NCBI RefSeq assembly: GCF_023273895.1
Contig: NZ_CP096883.1
Span: forward strand, 806,001 to 870,000
From: Sphingobacterium sp. PCS056
GTDB lineage: Bacteria; Bacteroidota; Bacteroidia; Sphingobacteriales; Sphingobacteriaceae
Length of the DNA: 64,000 bases
Direction of reading: 5' to 3'
Below, piece after piece: positions 26,105 to 35,092 of the stretch (positions are counted from its first letter, which is position 1; every line of letters begins with the position of its first letter). The notes beneath the pieces are model-generated. The model saw nothing but the letters and a program-made list of their open reading frames with translations, was not told where the DNA came from and made no database searches. A program made the position numbers and the translations under genes.

Positions 26105-27130
26105 ATGTCCACCAATAAACTTGCATTAATTCGCTACAAAACCATTGACAACTGCTTATGTCAACGTCATCGCAAATGGACCTTAGAAGATCTTATAGAA
26201 AAAGTCTCCAATTCCCTTTATGAGCTTGAGGGTATCCATAATGGCATCAGCAAAAGAACGATTCAAGGAGATATACAAGTCATGCGGAGTAATAAGTTAG
26301 GATACAATGCCCCGATTATTGTGACAGATCGAAAATTTTACAGCTATAGTGATCCTACATACAGCATCAGCAATTCACCCATCACCTCCTTAGATATGAA
26401 GAAGATGAAAGAAGCCGTAGACTTACTCAAGCATCTCAATGGTTTCTCTTATTTTGACGAAATGAGTGATATGATCTTACGTTTAGAAAATAGCCTCATT
26501 CAATCGGAAGGAGCTCAAAAGCCTGTCGTACAAATGGAAAGTAACAAACTCTTAAAGGGTTTAAACTGGATCAGCATACTTCATCACGCTATACTCGAAG
26601 AAATTCCTTTACTCATCACCTACAAATCCTTTAAGTCACTCGCTCCTATACAAGACGTATACTACCCATATCTGCTAAAAGAATACCGCAATCGTTGGTT
26701 CTTAATCTGCAAACCTAAGAAAGGAAATCTCTTAATTACGCTTGCTCTGGACCGTATAGTTGATATTGATGAAATGGCAAAACATGGTTTTATACCTTAC
26801 GAAGGCATCGATTTCGATCGCTACTTTGCCGACACCATTGGGGTTACAAAAAGTCAAAAAGACCGTGGACAAAAAGTAATCTTAAAAATTGACAGCTTCA
26901 ATGCCCCCTATGTAGAGACCAAGCCATTACATAGCTCTCAGCAGATCATCAACAAACATGATGATGGCAGTATCATGATTCGTCTTGATGTCGTCTTAAA
27001 CTTTGAGCTGGAAAGAGAAATTTTGGGATTTGGAGAAAATATAGAAGTCATTGCCCCAAGAAATCTACGCGACCGAATAAAAAAGAGAATCAGTAAAAAT
27101 CTACAGCAGTACAGCAAAGAAACAGAATAA
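26105..27130 (+). CDS. WYL-domain transcriptional regulator of the RNA-repair locus
   Basis: 341 residues from the ATG at 26105; an upstream in-frame TTG at 26060 overlaps the promoter and is rejected. N-terminal winged HTH (residues 1-90, with SKRTIQGDIQVM as the likely recognition helix), a WYL domain at about 160-245 (LLITYKSF, YLLKEYRNRWFLIC, where RWFL replaces the WYL triplet), and a C-terminal WCX-like domain. WYL domains bind nucleic-acid or nucleotide ligands in several defence and repair regulators. Divergent from the tRNA-like RNA, slipin and rtcB; it probably switches them on or off in response to damaged RNA. Confidence 0.88.
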   Translation: MSTNKLALIRYKTIDNCLCQRHRKWTLEDLIEKVSNSLYELEGIHNGISKRTIQGDIQVMRSNKLGYNAPIIVTDRKFYSYSDPTYSISNSPITSLDMKKMKEAVDLLKHLNGFSYFDEMSDMILRLENSLIQSEGAQKPVVQMESNKLLKGLNWISILHHAILEEIPLLITYKSFKSLAPIQDVYYPYLLKEYRNRWFLICKPKKGNLLITLALDRIVDIDEMAKHGFIPYEGIDFDRYFADTIGVTKSQKDRGQKVILKIDSFNAPYVETKPLHSSQQIINKHDDGSIMIRLDVVLNFELEREILGFGENIEVIAPRNLRDRIKKRISKNLQQYSKETE

Positions 27131-27155
27131 ATCCATTTAACTCTGGATTTTCCTT

Positions 27156-27163
27156 TACCTTTG
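27156..27163 (+). promoter_or_regulatory. -7 promoter element of hemW
   Basis: TACCTTTG fits TAnnTTTG exactly, 20 bases before the hemW ATG. It separates hemW from the WYL gene 53 bases upstream. Confidence 0.5.
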
Positions 27164-27183
27164 CCTTCAAATAAAACAGACCC

Positions 27184-28326
27184 ATGATCTACTTTCACAT
27201 TCCATTCTGTAAGCAAGCCTGTCATTACTGCGACTTTCATTTTAGCACCTCACTGAAGTACAAAAATGAAATGCTCAACATGCTATACAAGGAAGTCGAA
27301 CTTAGAGCCGATTATCTGGAAGATAAAAACATCCAGTCCATTTATTTTGGTGGTGGTACCCCCTCTATATTAGAACCCGAAGATATCGCTAGGCTGATCG
27401 ATAAAGTATCAAAACATTTTGAGATCGACTCGCAAGTAGAGATTACTTTAGAGGCTAACCCTGATGATCTCAACCGTGAAAAAGTAGCGAAATTGCGTCA
27501 AACAGAAATTAACCGCTTTAGTATCGGTATTCAATCCTTTTTTGAAGAAGATCTAAGATGGATGAACAGAGCGCATAACCAAAAAGAAGCCGAATCTTGT
27601 ATTATGCGCGTACAAGATGCCGGATTTGAAAACATCACCTGCGATCTGATCTATGGATTTCCATTATTAACCGACGAAAAGTGGAAAACCAACATGCAGA
27701 AGCTATTGGATTTTCAGATTCCGCACATCTCATCCTACTCGATGACCGTAGAAAAGAAAACAGCACTTGATCATATGATCAAAACAGGAAAAGCGCCGGC
27801 CATAGATAGTGATCAAGCTGCCGATCAAATGCTGATGCTGATCGACCAGTTGAAAACAGCAGGATTTGAGCAATATGAAATATCCAATTTTGCTAAAGAT
27901 GGTATGTATGCCAAGCATAATACCAACTACTGGAAAGGAAAACATTACTTAGGTATTGGTCCATCTGCACATTCATTCAATGGTACATCACGCTCATGGA
28001 ATATCGCGAACAATGCCAAATACATCCAAGATATGGCACAAGATAAGCTACCGTTAGAAACTGAACAATTATCTTTACTTGATCGCATTAACGAATACAC
28101 CATGACCTCACTGCGCACCATGTGGGGTATCAATCTTGCCTTAGTGGAAGACAAATTTGGAGCAGAGGTCAAAAAACAACTATTGATAAACTCCGAAGCA
28201 TTCATTTATAATAAGCAATTAACTCAAGTGGACAACCGGCTTACCCTTAGCGACACGGGCAAACTAATGGCCGATCACATTATGTCTGAGCTATTTATTA
28301 TTGATGAAAATTCCCAATATGAATAA
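27184..28326 (+). CDS. hemW: HemW-type radical SAM heme chaperone
   Basis: 380 residues. Begins MIYFHIPFCKQACHYCDFHF with the CxxxCxxC cluster motif and the adjacent CxxxCxxCDF form diagnostic of HemW (coproporphyrinogen oxidase-like) rather than true HemN. FGGGTPS and the C-terminal HemN_C domain are present. HemW binds heme and delivers it to respiratory enzymes; it does not decarboxylate coproporphyrinogen. Own promoter. Confidence 0.94.
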   Translation: MIYFHIPFCKQACHYCDFHFSTSLKYKNEMLNMLYKEVELRADYLEDKNIQSIYFGGGTPSILEPEDIARLIDKVSKHFEIDSQVEITLEANPDDLNREKVAKLRQTEINRFSIGIQSFFEEDLRWMNRAHNQKEAESCIMRVQDAGFENITCDLIYGFPLLTDEKWKTNMQKLLDFQIPHISSYSMTVEKKTALDHMIKTGKAPAIDSDQAADQMLMLIDQLKTAGFEQYEISNFAKDGMYAKHNTNYWKGKHYLGIGPSAHSFNGTSRSWNIANNAKYIQDMAQDKLPLETEQLSLLDRINEYTMTSLRTMWGINLALVEDKFGAEVKKQLLINSEAFIYNKQLTQVDNRLTLSDTGKLMADHIMSELFIIDENSQYE

Positions 28327-28341
28327 CAAAATTATGAGCAG

Positions 28342-29367
28342 TTACTTGCCATTGGTTTGTAACTTCAACAGCTCCTGTTCTGCTAATTTTCGAGTCTCTA
28401 GCTTGATATCGTCCTTTCTGCGCTGTAGATTTTCTCCAATACTTGAAATCAAACCTTCATTCAACGGAACAAGCTCCCTTCTAGAATCCCATTGGCTGAT
28501 ATAAAAATCATCCGATTTTTCATCAAAAAGAATATCGTAATCATCCAATCGACGTTGTTCCTCATATGCACCTATCACGTAATAAGGAAAATATCGATTT
28601 GGTTTTTCAACTATTTCCAGCTGCAAAGGCTTATATTCATATGGAGAAGAACTAAGTTTAAACAAAAATGTAATTGCTTTTTCAAATTGGTCCAACTTCT
28701 TTAAAATCAGCAATTCGTCGTTATTATATTGAAACGGATTGGGATAGTACGCGCCATTATAAAAATAGTCTTTAGGATCCTGTCGTATCTGTAACGGCTC
28801 TACCCGTACACCATGCTTATTGATGAGGGATTCATTTACACCTTCCTCAGCAGGTACTACAAACCAATGTTCACCACCGGCATCATATTGTTTTTTCATC
28901 TTACCGGCATATACAGTAGCGTAACCGTAATTAAACGGCAGTGCAAAACCCCAATCTGCAGGAGAAATCTTATCCCCTAAAAAATTGACAAAACCAATTT
29001 TCCCCTTCTCCACATAACGTCTCAGACCTTCAGACCAATAGTCAGATCCATTATCAAAAAATTGAGGGTAATACAATATATTGCCTTTTCTGTCATATAC
29101 CGTCGAAACCGCAAAAGCTGGATTATCTGCATCTTCTTCAACTCCAAGAACCCCGATAAATTCGATAAAGGGATCATCGATCGGTACATTTAAATCAAAA
29201 TCATGATATACATGGTGGATTGGAGGAATAATAATTGTCCCCTTTTCATTGCGCACCCCTACAAGACTACTGTCCGCAGTCATCATATAGTACAATTTAT
29301 CTTGCCCTTTAGAAAATAAAAAGCAGCAAGACAAAATGAGCGTAACGAAAATTTTCAGCCCCCTCAT
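28342..29367 (-). CDS. Secreted WG-repeat protein
   Basis: 341 residues from the ATG at 29367, chosen because it overlaps the waaA stop as ATGA and is directly followed by a signal peptide (MRGLKIFVTLILSCCFLFS). WG-like repeats occur at about 30-190 (SLVGVRNEKGTIIIPP, EKGKIGFVNFLGDKISPA, ESLINKHGVRVEP). The C-terminal part is Tyr-rich with no known domain. Translationally coupled to waaA, so possibly an envelope protein. Function unknown. Confidence 0.8.
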   Translation of the reverse strand: MRGLKIFVTLILSCCFLFSKGQDKLYYMMTADSSLVGVRNEKGTIIIPPIHHVYHDFDLNVPIDDPFIEFIGVLGVEEDADNPAFAVSTVYDRKGNILYYPQFFDNGSDYWSEGLRRYVEKGKIGFVNFLGDKISPADWGFALPFNYGYATVYAGKMKKQYDAGGEHWFVVPAEEGVNESLINKHGVRVEPLQIRQDPKDYFYNGAYYPNPFQYNNDELLILKKLDQFEKAITFLFKLSSSPYEYKPLQLEIVEKPNRYFPYYVIGAYEEQRRLDDYDILFDEKSDDFYISQWDSRRELVPLNEGLISSIGENLQRRKDDIKLETRKLAEQELLKLQTNGK

Positions 29368-30608
29368 ATAAGCAACTTTTTGGTTCTCAAATATTTCAGA
29401 ATAATTGCCGTCGCACCAGCATGCTGTTGAACATAACATTTTGCCTGTTGACCAGCATAGTCGCGCTTAGTCTGATCCTGTAAACAAGTAAAGATCAAAT
29501 GGAGTTTATCAGCATCTTGAATAGAAAAACCAGCTCCCTGCTCGATCAAATCCTTAGCTTCCTGAAACTTATGATATTTTGGACCAAATATAACCGGTAT
29601 ACCATACGTCGCCGCTTCCAATGTATTATGAATCCCCACCCCAAATCCGCCACCAATATAGCTGATACTTCCATAGCCATACAAAGAAGAGAGCATGCCT
29701 ATATTATCAATGATCAACACGCGCGCATTCGCGACTTTTTGACAAGTATGCTGCGCAAAATTTGAGAATCTAAGTGCATCGGGAAATAATAATAAAATAG
29801 CGTCGATATGCGCTTCATGGATTTCATGCGGAGCTAAGATCAATTTCCAGTCAGGAAACTGCAGCATGAGGTCCTTTAAAAGCTTTTCATCCTCCAGCCA
29901 TGTACTTCCTGCCACCAAAACAGGAGATTCACCAACAAATTGACCGACCTCCATCACACTTTTCTGCTGCTTGGGCAATTCCACCACACGATCAAATCTC
30001 GTATCACCCGTAAGCCCAACATTTCGAAATCCATGCTCTTTTAATAGATGGACACTTTCTTCATTTTGCATGAAAAAATAAGTGACCGACAGGAGGATTT
30101 CTCTAAAAAAACCACCATAAGGTTGAAAGAAAATTTGATTCGGTCTGAATATGGCAGAAATCATGAATAGCGGAATATCTCTATTTTTCAGTTCAGAAAA
30201 ATAATAATGCCAATATTCATATTTTGTAAAAACCACAAATTCTGGATGAATGAGATCTATAAACTGCTTGGCATTTTTTGCTGTATCCTCAGGGAGATAA
30301 AAAACATAATCGGCTAAATTGGTATTCTTTCTAACCTCATAACCTGAGGGAGAATAAAAAGTAATCACAATTTTTTTTAATGGATAATCTTTTTTTATAC
30401 CTTCCAAAACGGCCCGCCCCTGTTCAAATTCCCCTAGGGAGGCAAAGTGAAACCAGATGTGATTTTGACCCGTTTCAACCGTTTGATTTATGCGCGCATA
30501 CCAATCCTTACGACCATCTACCCAAAGCTTAGCCTTGGGATGAAAAGGCGCTATTAAGCGTAATAAAAGCCCATAAAGATGGATTCCTAAAGAATAAAGA
30601 AGACGCAT
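29364..30608 (-). CDS. waaA: 3-deoxy-D-manno-octulosonic acid (Kdo) transferase
   Basis: 414 residues. GT30 family enzyme that transfers Kdo from CMP-Kdo to lipid A precursor at the inner membrane. N-terminal hydrophobic anchor, WFHFASLGEFEQ (with the catalytic Glu), PSGYEVRKN, the Rossmann C-half with VLVAGSTWLEDE, SYIGGGFGVGIHNTLEAA. Consistent with the LPS genes lptE and lpxA elsewhere in the window. Last codons overlap the WG-repeat gene. Confidence 0.95.
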   Translation of the reverse strand: MRLLYSLGIHLYGLLLRLIAPFHPKAKLWVDGRKDWYARINQTVETGQNHIWFHFASLGEFEQGRAVLEGIKKDYPLKKIVITFYSPSGYEVRKNTNLADYVFYLPEDTAKNAKQFIDLIHPEFVVFTKYEYWHYYFSELKNRDIPLFMISAIFRPNQIFFQPYGGFFREILLSVTYFFMQNEESVHLLKEHGFRNVGLTGDTRFDRVVELPKQQKSVMEVGQFVGESPVLVAGSTWLEDEKLLKDLMLQFPDWKLILAPHEIHEAHIDAILLLFPDALRFSNFAQHTCQKVANARVLIIDNIGMLSSLYGYGSISYIGGGFGVGIHNTLEAATYGIPVIFGPKYHKFQEAKDLIEQGAGFSIQDADKLHLIFTCLQDQTKRDYAGQQAKCYVQQHAGATAIILKYLRTKKLLI

Positions 30609-30827
30609 GTTCGTAAAATAATACTTATATTCGTCAAAGATATTAAACCCTTTTCTAATTGTTGAAAATAAGTGGAAAATAAGATACGCAACCCAATTTT
30701 AATACCGGAGCTGCAAGATCTCTTGACTTTCACCCTGTGTGATCATATTAGACAGGATTATCGACCATCAATCTTTGCCAATCAAAAAATAAGAACATAA
30801 AGACTTTACATATTATAATTATAAACA

Positions 30828-31856
30828 ATGAGCAAAATACTTGTAACAGGCGGAACAGGATATATTGGTTCGCATACAGTTGTTGAATTGCATAACGCAG
30901 GATATACACCGGTTATCATTGACAACTTATCTAATTCTAGCATCAAAATGTTAGACCAAATTGAAAAAATAATCGGCGTAAAACCTGAATTTCACCAATT
31001 TGACCTATGTGATGAGGCAAAAGTCTTAGAATTTGTTAAGAATAATACAGACATCAGCGGTATTATCCACTTTGCGGCATCAAAAGCTGTCGGAGAATCC
31101 GTTCAAAATCCTTTAAAATATTACCGCAATAACTTCTTTTCTCTGATCAACATATTAGAGGCATACCGTCAAAAAACAGTCAACTTTGTATTTTCTTCAA
31201 GTTGTACAGTATATGGTGAACCCGATTACCTTCCTGTTGATGAAGCAGCTCCAATCAAAAAAGCAGCCTCACCCTACGGCAATACCAAACAAATTGCAGA
31301 AGAAATTTTGGAAGAAACAGCCCATGCCTATGACAATTTTAATATTATTGCGTTACGCTACTTCAATCCAGTTGGAGCACACGAATCTGCATTAATTGGA
31401 GAATTGCCCCTAGGAGTTCCACAAAACCTACTTCCTTTCATTACGCAAACCGCCATCGGTAAGCGTGAAAAATTAACCGTATTTGGAAATGACTTTGATA
31501 CTAAAGATGGTTTCTGTGTACGCGACTTTATTCACGTTGTTGACTTGGCGAAAGCACACGTTGCTGCAATTAAATTATTAGAAAAAGGTAATCCAAAAGG
31601 AAAATATGACGTTTTTAACGTGGGAACAGGTAAAGGATATTCCGTGTTAGAAGCAATAAAAGCTTTTGAAGAAGCTTCAGGACAAAAACTAAACTACGAA
31701 GTTGGTCCGCGCCGTGAAGGAGATATCGTAAAAGTATATGGTGATGCCACCAAATCAACCAATGAATTACATTGGACAGCACAGTTAGGCATTTTTGAGA
31801 TGATGGACAGTGCTTGGAAATGGGAAAAATACCTCAAGGAAAACCCGATCGTTTAA
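30828..31856 (+). CDS. galE: UDP-glucose 4-epimerase
   Basis: 342 residues, standard length. Short-chain dehydrogenase fold with NAD site VTGGTGYIGSHTVVEL, catalytic Ser in FSSSCTVYG and YxxxK in YGNTKQIAEEI. Interconverts UDP-glucose and UDP-galactose. It works with galK and galT found 7 kb downstream on the other strand, completing the Leloir pathway. Followed by a long hairpin. Confidence 0.97.
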   Translation: MSKILVTGGTGYIGSHTVVELHNAGYTPVIIDNLSNSSIKMLDQIEKIIGVKPEFHQFDLCDEAKVLEFVKNNTDISGIIHFAASKAVGESVQNPLKYYRNNFFSLINILEAYRQKTVNFVFSSSCTVYGEPDYLPVDEAAPIKKAASPYGNTKQIAEEILEETAHAYDNFNIIALRYFNPVGAHESALIGELPLGVPQNLLPFITQTAIGKREKLTVFGNDFDTKDGFCVRDFIHVVDLAKAHVAAIKLLEKGNPKGKYDVFNVGTGKGYSVLEAIKAFEEASGQKLNYEVGPRREGDIVKVYGDATKSTNELHWTAQLGIFEMMDSAWKWEKYLKENPIV

Positions 31857-31858
31857 TC

Positions 31859-31900
31859 GAATAAATAAGAGCTAACATGAAAGTTAGCTCTTATTTATTC
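31859..31900. terminator. Bidirectional terminator hairpin
   Basis: 18-base arms GAATAAATAAGAGCTAAC / GTTAGCTCTTATTTATTC with a 6-base loop lie between convergent galE and the TPR-LuxR gene. Confidence 0.8.
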
Positions 31901-31965
31901 AATAGATTAAAGTAAGCATCTAGCCCTAAGAAACAGACCTTTAGTTGTCGTGAAAAAATCGCAAA

Positions 31966-33744
31966 TTATAATTTCAAATTTGTAGACAGCATCGTATATC
32001 GTTCTTCCCCGATTTTCTTTTTCAATCTTTGTTTAGCCTTTTTGACAGCATCTTCGGTCACACCCAATATATTCGAAATCTCCGTATTTTTTAAACCCAG
32101 CTTGCCTAAAAAAATAAATCTTAAATTTGACTCCGTCAGTTCAGGATATTGACTTAACAGATCATTATAAAAATGAGGGTATTCTTTAATAAAAGCTTCC
32201 TTAAATAAGTTCCACTTATCTTCAGTCATTAAATGTGATTCCAATAACGCCTGTAACTGCCCCCTTTCATGCTCAATAGCAGAAAAAGAGGTTTGATTCA
32301 CCCGTTCGATCTCCTCCTTTAGATTAGCAATATATTCGTTCTTTTCTCTGAGGTAAACGGTAAAGGAAGATAAGTTATTATTGGCCTCCATTAATTTCTG
32401 ATCCGAAAGATACTTTTCCATTTGCAAGCCCAATACATGTCTTTCATAGATCACTCTTCGTACTTTAAGTTTTCTAGTAAACAAAAAATAAAGGCTGATG
32501 GATAAAGCCAACAGCAGAGCAATAACGATACTGTATGCCCTTTTTTTAAATAATTCTTTCTCAAATTGCTCGCGACTCAATTCGATCCGATGGATATACT
32601 TTTGCTTGTCAGCAAGCCACTTTAACTGTTGTAATTTCTCATCACTATTCCATAACTGTAAACTATCGTTGAGCTGAATCAATCTCCGTCTTGCCAACAA
32701 TTCACGATGATCATCATGTCGCTTCACTGCAATAGCCAAACGTACCTCTGTAATTTCTTTCTCTGACCTTTTCAGATATACTTTTGTAGAAGCATACATA
32801 GCAGCACGGTTAATGGCATTTTCCGCTTCTGTCAATTTCCCTTCATCAATATATACCTTTGCTAGCAATATATAAGCATACATGGTATTTTGCTTGCTCC
32901 CATACCGCTCCGAATAAACAATATCCTCCAATAATAAATCAACAGCCTTCTTCAAGTCTCCTCGCCCCCAGTAAATGACCGCCTGGTTACCTAGTGCTTT
33001 ACCTAGCCGGACATAATCGCCCGTCTCCTTAGATAGTGCCTCCACCTCTTTAAAATAACGAAATGCTGTCACCGTATCCGCTTGCTTCAAATAAGCCATG
33101 CCCAATCCATCAAGAATACTACTCATCGCATTTGACTTTGGATGTGCATGTTTGCGGGCAAGATTTAAGTATATCATACTCGCTTCAGCATCGCCAATAG
33201 TACCGAAAAAATAAGCCATATTTCGTATTGAAATCTCGGGATTTGGAGATTTATTTAAAGAAACTTGTGGTAAAAAATTGCGCGCTTCTAAGAAAATAGG
33301 AAACGCCGCAGTAATATCTCGGAAATCATAAAGATAAAATCCATAGTTCACTTTCATCCAAAACTCTAACTCTTTATCCTTATTACGGATTGATCTTTTG
33401 ATTGCGGAAAGGTAGAGACTTTTGCTTCTATCATTGGGAGCATCATATGCCTTTGCGATCCCATCTGCGAGCATATAATCATAAACAATGAGTAAGGAAG
33501 CGTCATTGTACACTTGAGCATAAGATAAGATCGGATTCAAATAATGCTTGAGAGCAACCGTATCTTTTCCAAAATCTCGCTCTTGTTTAATCAAATATTC
33601 AATTCTACTCTTACTTGAAAACAACTCTTCCATTCTGATTGAATCAGCAAAAGTTGTCTGAAAGAGAATCACCGTAAAGAAGAATAAATTAAACAGTTTC
33701 AAAATCAGCAAAAGGTTAATAAACTTGTAGATGTTTAGCGACAA
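31966..33744 (-). CDS. TPR sensor-like protein with membrane helix and LuxR-type HTH
   Basis: 592 residues, TTG start at 33744 that keeps a signal peptide (FNLFFFTVILFQTTFADS); no ATG precedes the next Met at about residue 38. Then roughly seven TPR-like helix pairs (about 60-350), a transmembrane helix near 398-417 (AYSIVIALLLALSISLYFLF), a coiled coil, and a C-terminal helix-turn-helix (ELTESNLRFIFLGK, NTEISNILGVTEDAVKKAKQR). This membrane-bound TPR/HTH build is common in Bacteroidota. Signal and targets unknown. Confidence 0.85.
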   Translation of the reverse strand: MSLNIYKFINLLLILKLFNLFFFTVILFQTTFADSIRMEELFSSKSRIEYLIKQERDFGKDTVALKHYLNPILSYAQVYNDASLLIVYDYMLADGIAKAYDAPNDRSKSLYLSAIKRSIRNKDKELEFWMKVNYGFYLYDFRDITAAFPIFLEARNFLPQVSLNKSPNPEISIRNMAYFFGTIGDAEASMIYLNLARKHAHPKSNAMSSILDGLGMAYLKQADTVTAFRYFKEVEALSKETGDYVRLGKALGNQAVIYWGRGDLKKAVDLLLEDIVYSERYGSKQNTMYAYILLAKVYIDEGKLTEAENAINRAAMYASTKVYLKRSEKEITEVRLAIAVKRHDDHRELLARRRLIQLNDSLQLWNSDEKLQQLKWLADKQKYIHRIELSREQFEKELFKKRAYSIVIALLLALSISLYFLFTRKLKVRRVIYERHVLGLQMEKYLSDQKLMEANNNLSSFTVYLREKNEYIANLKEEIERVNQTSFSAIEHERGQLQALLESHLMTEDKWNLFKEAFIKEYPHFYNDLLSQYPELTESNLRFIFLGKLGLKNTEISNILGVTEDAVKKAKQRLKKKIGEERYTMLSTNLKL

Positions 33745-34232
33745 ATATAGTAGTTTTTAGATGTAGTTTATCAGGAACTTTCATTAAAAAATTGTTAAAA
33801 ACAGAACGAATATATATGAATGATTTTTTGAGTATAAAACGTTGCTTTTTCGCCTATGGCAATACCTTTTTTAAACAAAATCTAGGAAAAAACAATTACA
33901 TAAATTGAATTTTATAAGACCGGATTTTCTACTATTTAACACACTTAAAAAATCTCTTTTTTATGGCACATCACGATTTCACAAGACCATATCTTTAGAC
34001 ATCCTAAAGTCTGATTGAATAATGACTCTAGATATATAATCATCGTAAATTTAATCCCATCAACTTTCATCAGCAATTGGATTCGGAACAATGCAATTTA
34101 ACCACAATCACCTATTATAGAGATATTTAAAGAGTAATACTTTCTAAAAGAGCACCTATCAAAAATCCAAAATAATAAAGGAAGGTACCGTTTTGATTTT
34201 TTTTAGCCTAAATTTTCCCCTATCTTTAAATC
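33745..34232. other. Intergenic region without gene
   Basis: 488 bases, AT-rich, between divergent genes. I see no tRNA, repeat or convincing ORF (the longest ATG frame is about 30 codons). A TATCTTTA element ends 4 bases before the ATG at 34233 and is the only promoter-like feature noted. Confidence 0.5.
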
Positions 34233-34814
34233 ATGTCCATTCATCAAGATCCAGAATTAAAAAAGGCTGTCCTCAACCTTCCATTAAAAGAAAAAGATAA
34301 GTTGTTACTGCGATTGATCAGTAAAGACAAAATGTTAATCAAACAACTGCATTTCCAATTGTTAGAAGATGAGTCTGACTTGGAAGACCGTATCGAAAAT
34401 TTGAGAAAACAACTCCAACAACTTTTTGATATAGGAGCATCTCATATATTCAACACGCCAAATATGAGTAATTTCATTGGACTTAGTAAATTGGTCAAAC
34501 AGGCAAGTGGTATGGTCAACGAGCATGAAAAAATTACAAAGCATAAATTGAGCGAAGTAGAATTCCGCATTTATATTTTAGAAAGAGCCATCCTCGGTTA
34601 CCCCAGTCTGTTTGGTTCATCCTATCAATCTGCAGCCCATAAACTTCAAAAGTACTTAGCAGGAAGAATAAAACATGCTGTATCTAAATACGAAAAGATT
34701 CACGAAGATCATCAATTCGATTATAGAGATCACTTTCAAGAAATTCTTGATACAGCCAATAATACAGCAATAAAGGATTATATAAAAGTATTAAATGTCA
34801 ATACAAATTTATAG
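34233..34814 (+). CDS. Conserved hypothetical helical protein
   Basis: 193 residues, almost entirely helical and charged, no signal peptide or membrane segment. Begins MSIHQDPELKKAVLNLPLKEKDKLLLRLI, given here in two parts as MSIHQDPELKKAVLNLPLK and EKDKLLLRLI. Likely conserved among Sphingobacteriaceae by its style, but I recognise no domain. Upstream of mfd on the same strand with a 278-base gap, so not clearly co-transcribed. Confidence 0.75.
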   Translation: MSIHQDPELKKAVLNLPLKEKDKLLLRLISKDKMLIKQLHFQLLEDESDLEDRIENLRKQLQQLFDIGASHIFNTPNMSNFIGLSKLVKQASGMVNEHEKITKHKLSEVEFRIYILERAILGYPSLFGSSYQSAAHKLQKYLAGRIKHAVSKYEKIHEDHQFDYRDHFQEILDTANNTAIKDYIKVLNVNTNL

Positions 34815-35092
34815 AAGTTAGACAGCAAAGTCCGAGATGGGATCGACATACTATCAAAACATCAAACATCCGGGATCACCTCAAATTGAGAACAGCTCGA
34901 TCCCAGATCTCCATTAAGTTATAGAATATGACATAATTTGATTCAAAAATAGCACAGCACTAGAAGCCAAAATTTGATACATCGAGCTCGTTTACTTGAT
35001 TTATTTTTCAGATTCGCAGCATATAGCAGCAGCTAATTTTGTAAGAAGCCATCATTTTAAGTAAATTCGCAATATTCCAAATTAGTGAACGC

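Noticed and set aside
33836..33925. Short ORF of about 30 codons in the gap before 34233
   Set aside because: Too short, no start signal, no recognisable features.
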